NCBI GenBank assembly: GCA_021848555.1
Contig: JAJZUN010000009.1
Coordinates: forward strand, 1-16,779
Reading direction: 5' to 3'
Source: Pseudomonadota bacterium
GTDB taxonomy: Bacteria > Pseudomonadota > Gammaproteobacteria > Burkholderiales > SG8-39
DNA: 16,779 nt
The translations under genes and the position numbers were made by a program. The notes beneath the pieces are model-generated. The model searched no databases. It was not told the origin of the DNA and worked only from the letters and a program-made list of their open reading frames with translations. Within the stretch, counting starts at the first letter, position 1, and each line of letters begins with the position of its first letter. Of this stretch, positions 15,462-16,779 are shown one piece after another.

Positions 15462-15851
15462 ATGCGTGTGTCTTTTGACCATAAGGAAATCAGTAAGGGC
15501 TTCTTCAACAAAAAGCTTTACATCGAGGTCACCACAACAGTCCAGTTCTCTGAAGAAGAACTCGGCATTATCAAAAATCGGAAGTTGAAAGATTTCGTCA
15601 TCCTTAAACGCGAGCCCGATGTCATCACCGCCGACAGATTCAGTAACGACCAAGCTTATCTGTCCAGCTTGGTTGACGCGGGTTCATTTACCCTCACAAT
15701 TGGGAAGCTGACGAAACCAGATAGCTATACCTGCGCTTCAGGCGTACATGCACAAAATTATGAGCGTGAACTCACTGAGAAGCTGAAAGAAGTCAAAGAT
15801 TTTATTTACGGAAGCGCTGTAAAACCGGAATCAAAGACAATAGAACTTTAA
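15462..15851 (+). CDS. hypothetical protein, AT-richer than the core genes
   Basis: The 129-residue protein is soluble and highly charged, with no signal peptide or membrane helix. The first half reads as alternating strands and turns (KKLYIEVTTTVQF, DFVILKRE), the middle as a strand pair (SFTLTIGKL), and residues 100-115 as an amphipathic Glu/Lys helix (ERELTEKLKEVKDF). I do not recognise a family. GGGAG at 15451-15455 lies 6 bases before the ATG. The coding region is visibly richer in A and T than pbpC or the A2M gene, consistent with separate ancestry. The next gene begins 13 bases after its stop, so the two likely act together. Confidence 0.68.
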   Translation: MRVSFDHKEISKGFFNKKLYIEVTTTVQFSEEELGIIKNRKLKDFVILKREPDVITADRFSNDQAYLSSLVDAGSFTLTIGKLTKPDSYTCASGVHAQNYERELTEKLKEVKDFIYGSAVKPESKTIEL

Positions 15852-15864
15852 CGGGCAGTTCATC

Positions 15865-16245
15865 ATGGGAACGTGCAGCCAGTGTGGTGGATCAGGGCAA
15901 ACCACCTGCAACGAGTGCTACGGCAGCGGCAAACGCTACGACGGCAAGCCATGCAACTACTGCAAGGGTACAAAACGCTACAAGCGTCCTCGTTGCGGCG
16001 GCAGTGGAAGAACCATCTCAAGTGCAATGATGAGGAATGCCCATCAGCACCGACGAGTTGTTGTTAAGGGCGACGGGAAGACTCTCTACAGGATCTCTGA
16101 ATACGGCGGTTGGTTCTACGCGTATCAGGTAGACGTCGGTTTCATTTCAAATGACAACAATAGTATCGGAAAAGCACGGTCACTAGGAGACGCGCTTGAG
16201 TTAATCAAGTCGCATTCTGGCCGAGAAATACGGCAGATCGATTGA
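15865..16245 (+). CDS. DnaJ-type zinc-knuckle protein lacking a J domain
   Basis: The 126-residue protein starts directly with the cysteine-rich repeats of DnaJ: CSQCGGSG (4-11), CNECYGSG (15-22) and CNYCKGTK (30-37). A fourth repeat reads RPRCGGSG, where the first cysteine (position 41) is Arg; CGT there is one transition away from a Cys codon. In DnaJ four repeats bind two zincs, so the second site here would have only three cysteine ligands. No J domain is present, so it cannot drive Hsp70 in the usual way. Residues 65-126 form a separate compact alpha/beta part (TLYRISEYGGWFYAYQVD, then IGKARSLGDALELIKSHSG). There is no strong ribosome site; it lies 13 bases after the previous stop. An attC-like hairpin begins 6 bases after its stop. 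Confidence 0.75.
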   Translation: MGTCSQCGGSGQTTCNECYGSGKRYDGKPCNYCKGTKRYKRPRCGGSGRTISSAMMRNAHQHRRVVVKGDGKTLYRISEYGGWFYAYQVDVGFISNDNNSIGKARSLGDALELIKSHSGREIRQID

Positions 16246-16250
16246 AAGCC

Positions 16251-16326
16251 GTCCAACAAGGCGCTCCAGCCGCCGGCCTGTCTCCGCTTCGCTGCGGCAG
16301 GCGGCGGCTGAGCTTACGCGATGGCA
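16251..16326. repeat. attC-like integron recombination site, probably degenerate
   Basis: The layout follows an integron cassette attC site. GTCCAAC (16251-16257) fits the RYYYAAC R'' box. Arm GCTCCAGCCGCCGGCCTG (16263-16280) pairs with CAGGCGGCGGCTGAGC (16298-16313), leaving single unpaired bases in the left arm, one of them a C at the place of the extrahelical base in the aadA attC. An inner CCGC/GCGG stem closes the loop. The right-hand box reads GATGGCA instead of GTTRRRY, so the crossover GTT is lost and the site may be inactive. It begins 6 bases past the stop of the preceding gene, as in a cassette. A terminator-like or REP-like hairpin is the main alternative. Confidence 0.55.
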
Positions 16327-16429
16327 TAGATCAAATTGCACAGCGGATTCACCGCCGCGTTTATTGGTTCGAACTCAGTGTTGGTTGCTGCTGAAGTTCG
16401 ATTTTCCTCTGCAACCAAAGGAGATTGCT

Positions 16430-16570
16430 ATGCCTAATCCGTTTGAAAAAGCGCCAGGCCATCCTGAGTCAACTTGCCCTAAATGCGCAGGCTCTGGAAC
16501 TGTAAAGACTCCAAAAGGGCCAGAGACGTGCCCGAGATGTAATGGGTCTGGTAAGGATAAGTCCAGATAA
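16430..16570 (+). CDS. 46-residue protein with two DnaJ-type zinc knuckles
   Basis: This tiny protein consists almost entirely of two CxxCxGxG repeats, C16-P-K-C19-A-G-S-G and C34-P-R-C37-N-G-S-G, enough to bind one zinc ion. The start at 16430 is preferred over one at 16364 because AAAGGAGA (16418-16425) lies just ahead of it, and the 22 extra residues of the longer form have no zinc-related character. It is related in style to the protein at 15865 but not an obvious copy, because the linkers differ. It lies between the attC-like hairpin and the decayed pbpC copy. Stand-alone cysteine-rich modules of this kind may act as protein-binding adaptors or metal buffers; the role is unknown. Confidence 0.65.
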   Translation: MPNPFEKAPGHPESTCPKCAGSGTVKTPKGPETCPRCNGSGKDKSR

Positions 16571-16590
16571 TTGTCGCTCGCGCGACTGCG

Positions 16591-16779
16591 CCGCCTGGTG
16601 CGGTGGTGAAGACCACCATCTGCTTCGAGGCGGAGCGGGAGCCGGCACGTCAGGAATGGTTCATCACGGGCACCGAGAGAAACATGGTGCCCTGGCGGCA
16701 GCGTCACGGCAACTGGTGCGTATCCAGTCGACGGCACCGTGCTAGCCCTAGATCGCGACATTTCTCCCAAGTTGCAACG
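16591..16779 (+). pseudogene. pbpC: decayed 3' fragment of a second pbpC, running off the window
   Basis: These 189 bases align to 13960-14150 of pbpC at about 84% identity (hand count). Translated piecewise they give PPGAVVKTTICFEAEREPARQ (with an extra Ala), then AASRQLVR, then YPVDGTVLALDRDISPKLQ, matching PBP1C codons about 603-666. A 2-base insertion near 16690 and a 7-base deletion near 16717 put these pieces in different frames, so no intact protein is possible. Nothing of the glycosyltransferase or transpeptidase is present upstream, only the 46-residue gene. Most differences fall at synonymous third positions, so the copy evidently diverged as a working gene before it decayed. The fragment continues past the window end. 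Confidence 0.85.

Larger units (their letters stand above)
14344..16590. mobile_element. putative acquired segment flanked by pbpC and a pbpC remnant
   Basis: The segment runs from the pbpC stop to the start of the decayed pbpC copy. It carries five small genes with no link to cell-wall synthesis, an attC-like hairpin and lower-GC patches; 15481-15540 is 40% GC by hand count, against 65% for 10681-10740 in the A2M gene. No integrase, transposase or terminal inverted repeats are visible. Its mobility is inferred from the flanking duplication, the composition and the attC-like site. The exact ends are uncertain, and a rearrangement could give the same layout. Confidence 0.5.

Noticed and set aside
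16363..16379. A tRNA T-arm-like sequence (GGTTCGAAC)
   Set aside because: It suggested a tRNA attachment site, but no anticodon arm, D-arm or acceptor stem can be built around it.
16364..16570. A longer 68-residue start for the last zinc-knuckle gene
   Set aside because: The ATG at 16430 has AAAGGAGA just upstream, while the 16364 start has no ribosome site and adds residues without zinc-related character.
1..16779. CRISPR arrays, rRNA genes, insertion sequences
   Set aside because: No regularly spaced repeats, no rRNA-like conserved blocks, and no transposase or integrase reading frame were seen on either strand.

Overview
The window looks like chromosomal DNA from a fairly GC-rich Gram-negative bacterium, most likely a beta- or gammaproteobacterium. 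The signs are a lipobox lipoprotein, an alpha-2-macroglobulin/PBP1C pair of the yfhM-pbpC type (an envelope module of didermic bacteria), Shine-Dalgarno-led genes, and an integron attC-like site. Every gene I accept is on the + strand.

Region 1 (about 1-6200) begins with the cut-off C-terminus of a membrane protein. A compact five-gene run follows: a von Willebrand A-like lipoprotein (386-1123), a multi-pass membrane protein with a proline-rich tail (1130-2299), a one-helix membrane protein whose C-terminal half resembles DUF2997 (2367-3134), a large AAA+ ATPase with a degenerate N-terminal module like Ycf46 (3145-4929), and a DegT/StrS-type PLP aminotransferase (4926-6200). The last two overlap by ATGA. 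No textbook system combines these parts. It is the best candidate in the window for an undescribed multi-protein machine: an AAA+ motor, an envelope sensor or adaptor pair, a small partner and a PLP enzyme.

Region 2 (about 6479-14343) is a recognisable pair: a 1892-residue alpha-2-macroglobulin-family protease trap with an intact thioester motif, overlapping by ATGA a complete penicillin-binding protein 1C. The trap is thought to protect the periplasm when the wall is breached, and PBP1C to repair the wall.

Region 3 (about 14344-16590) is an accessory segment, partly lower in GC. It carries a small three-helix membrane protein, a 72-residue zinc-ribbon protein, an unrecognised 129-residue protein, and two small proteins with DnaJ-type CxxCxGxG zinc knuckles but no J domain. 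An imperfect hairpin with attC architecture lies between the last two. Just beyond the segment, 16591-16779 is a second, frameshifted copy of the 3' part of pbpC, about 84% identical to 13960-14150 by hand count and running off the window edge. The segment is therefore flanked by a functional and a decayed piece of the same gene, which suggests insertion or gene-end replacement at pbpC.
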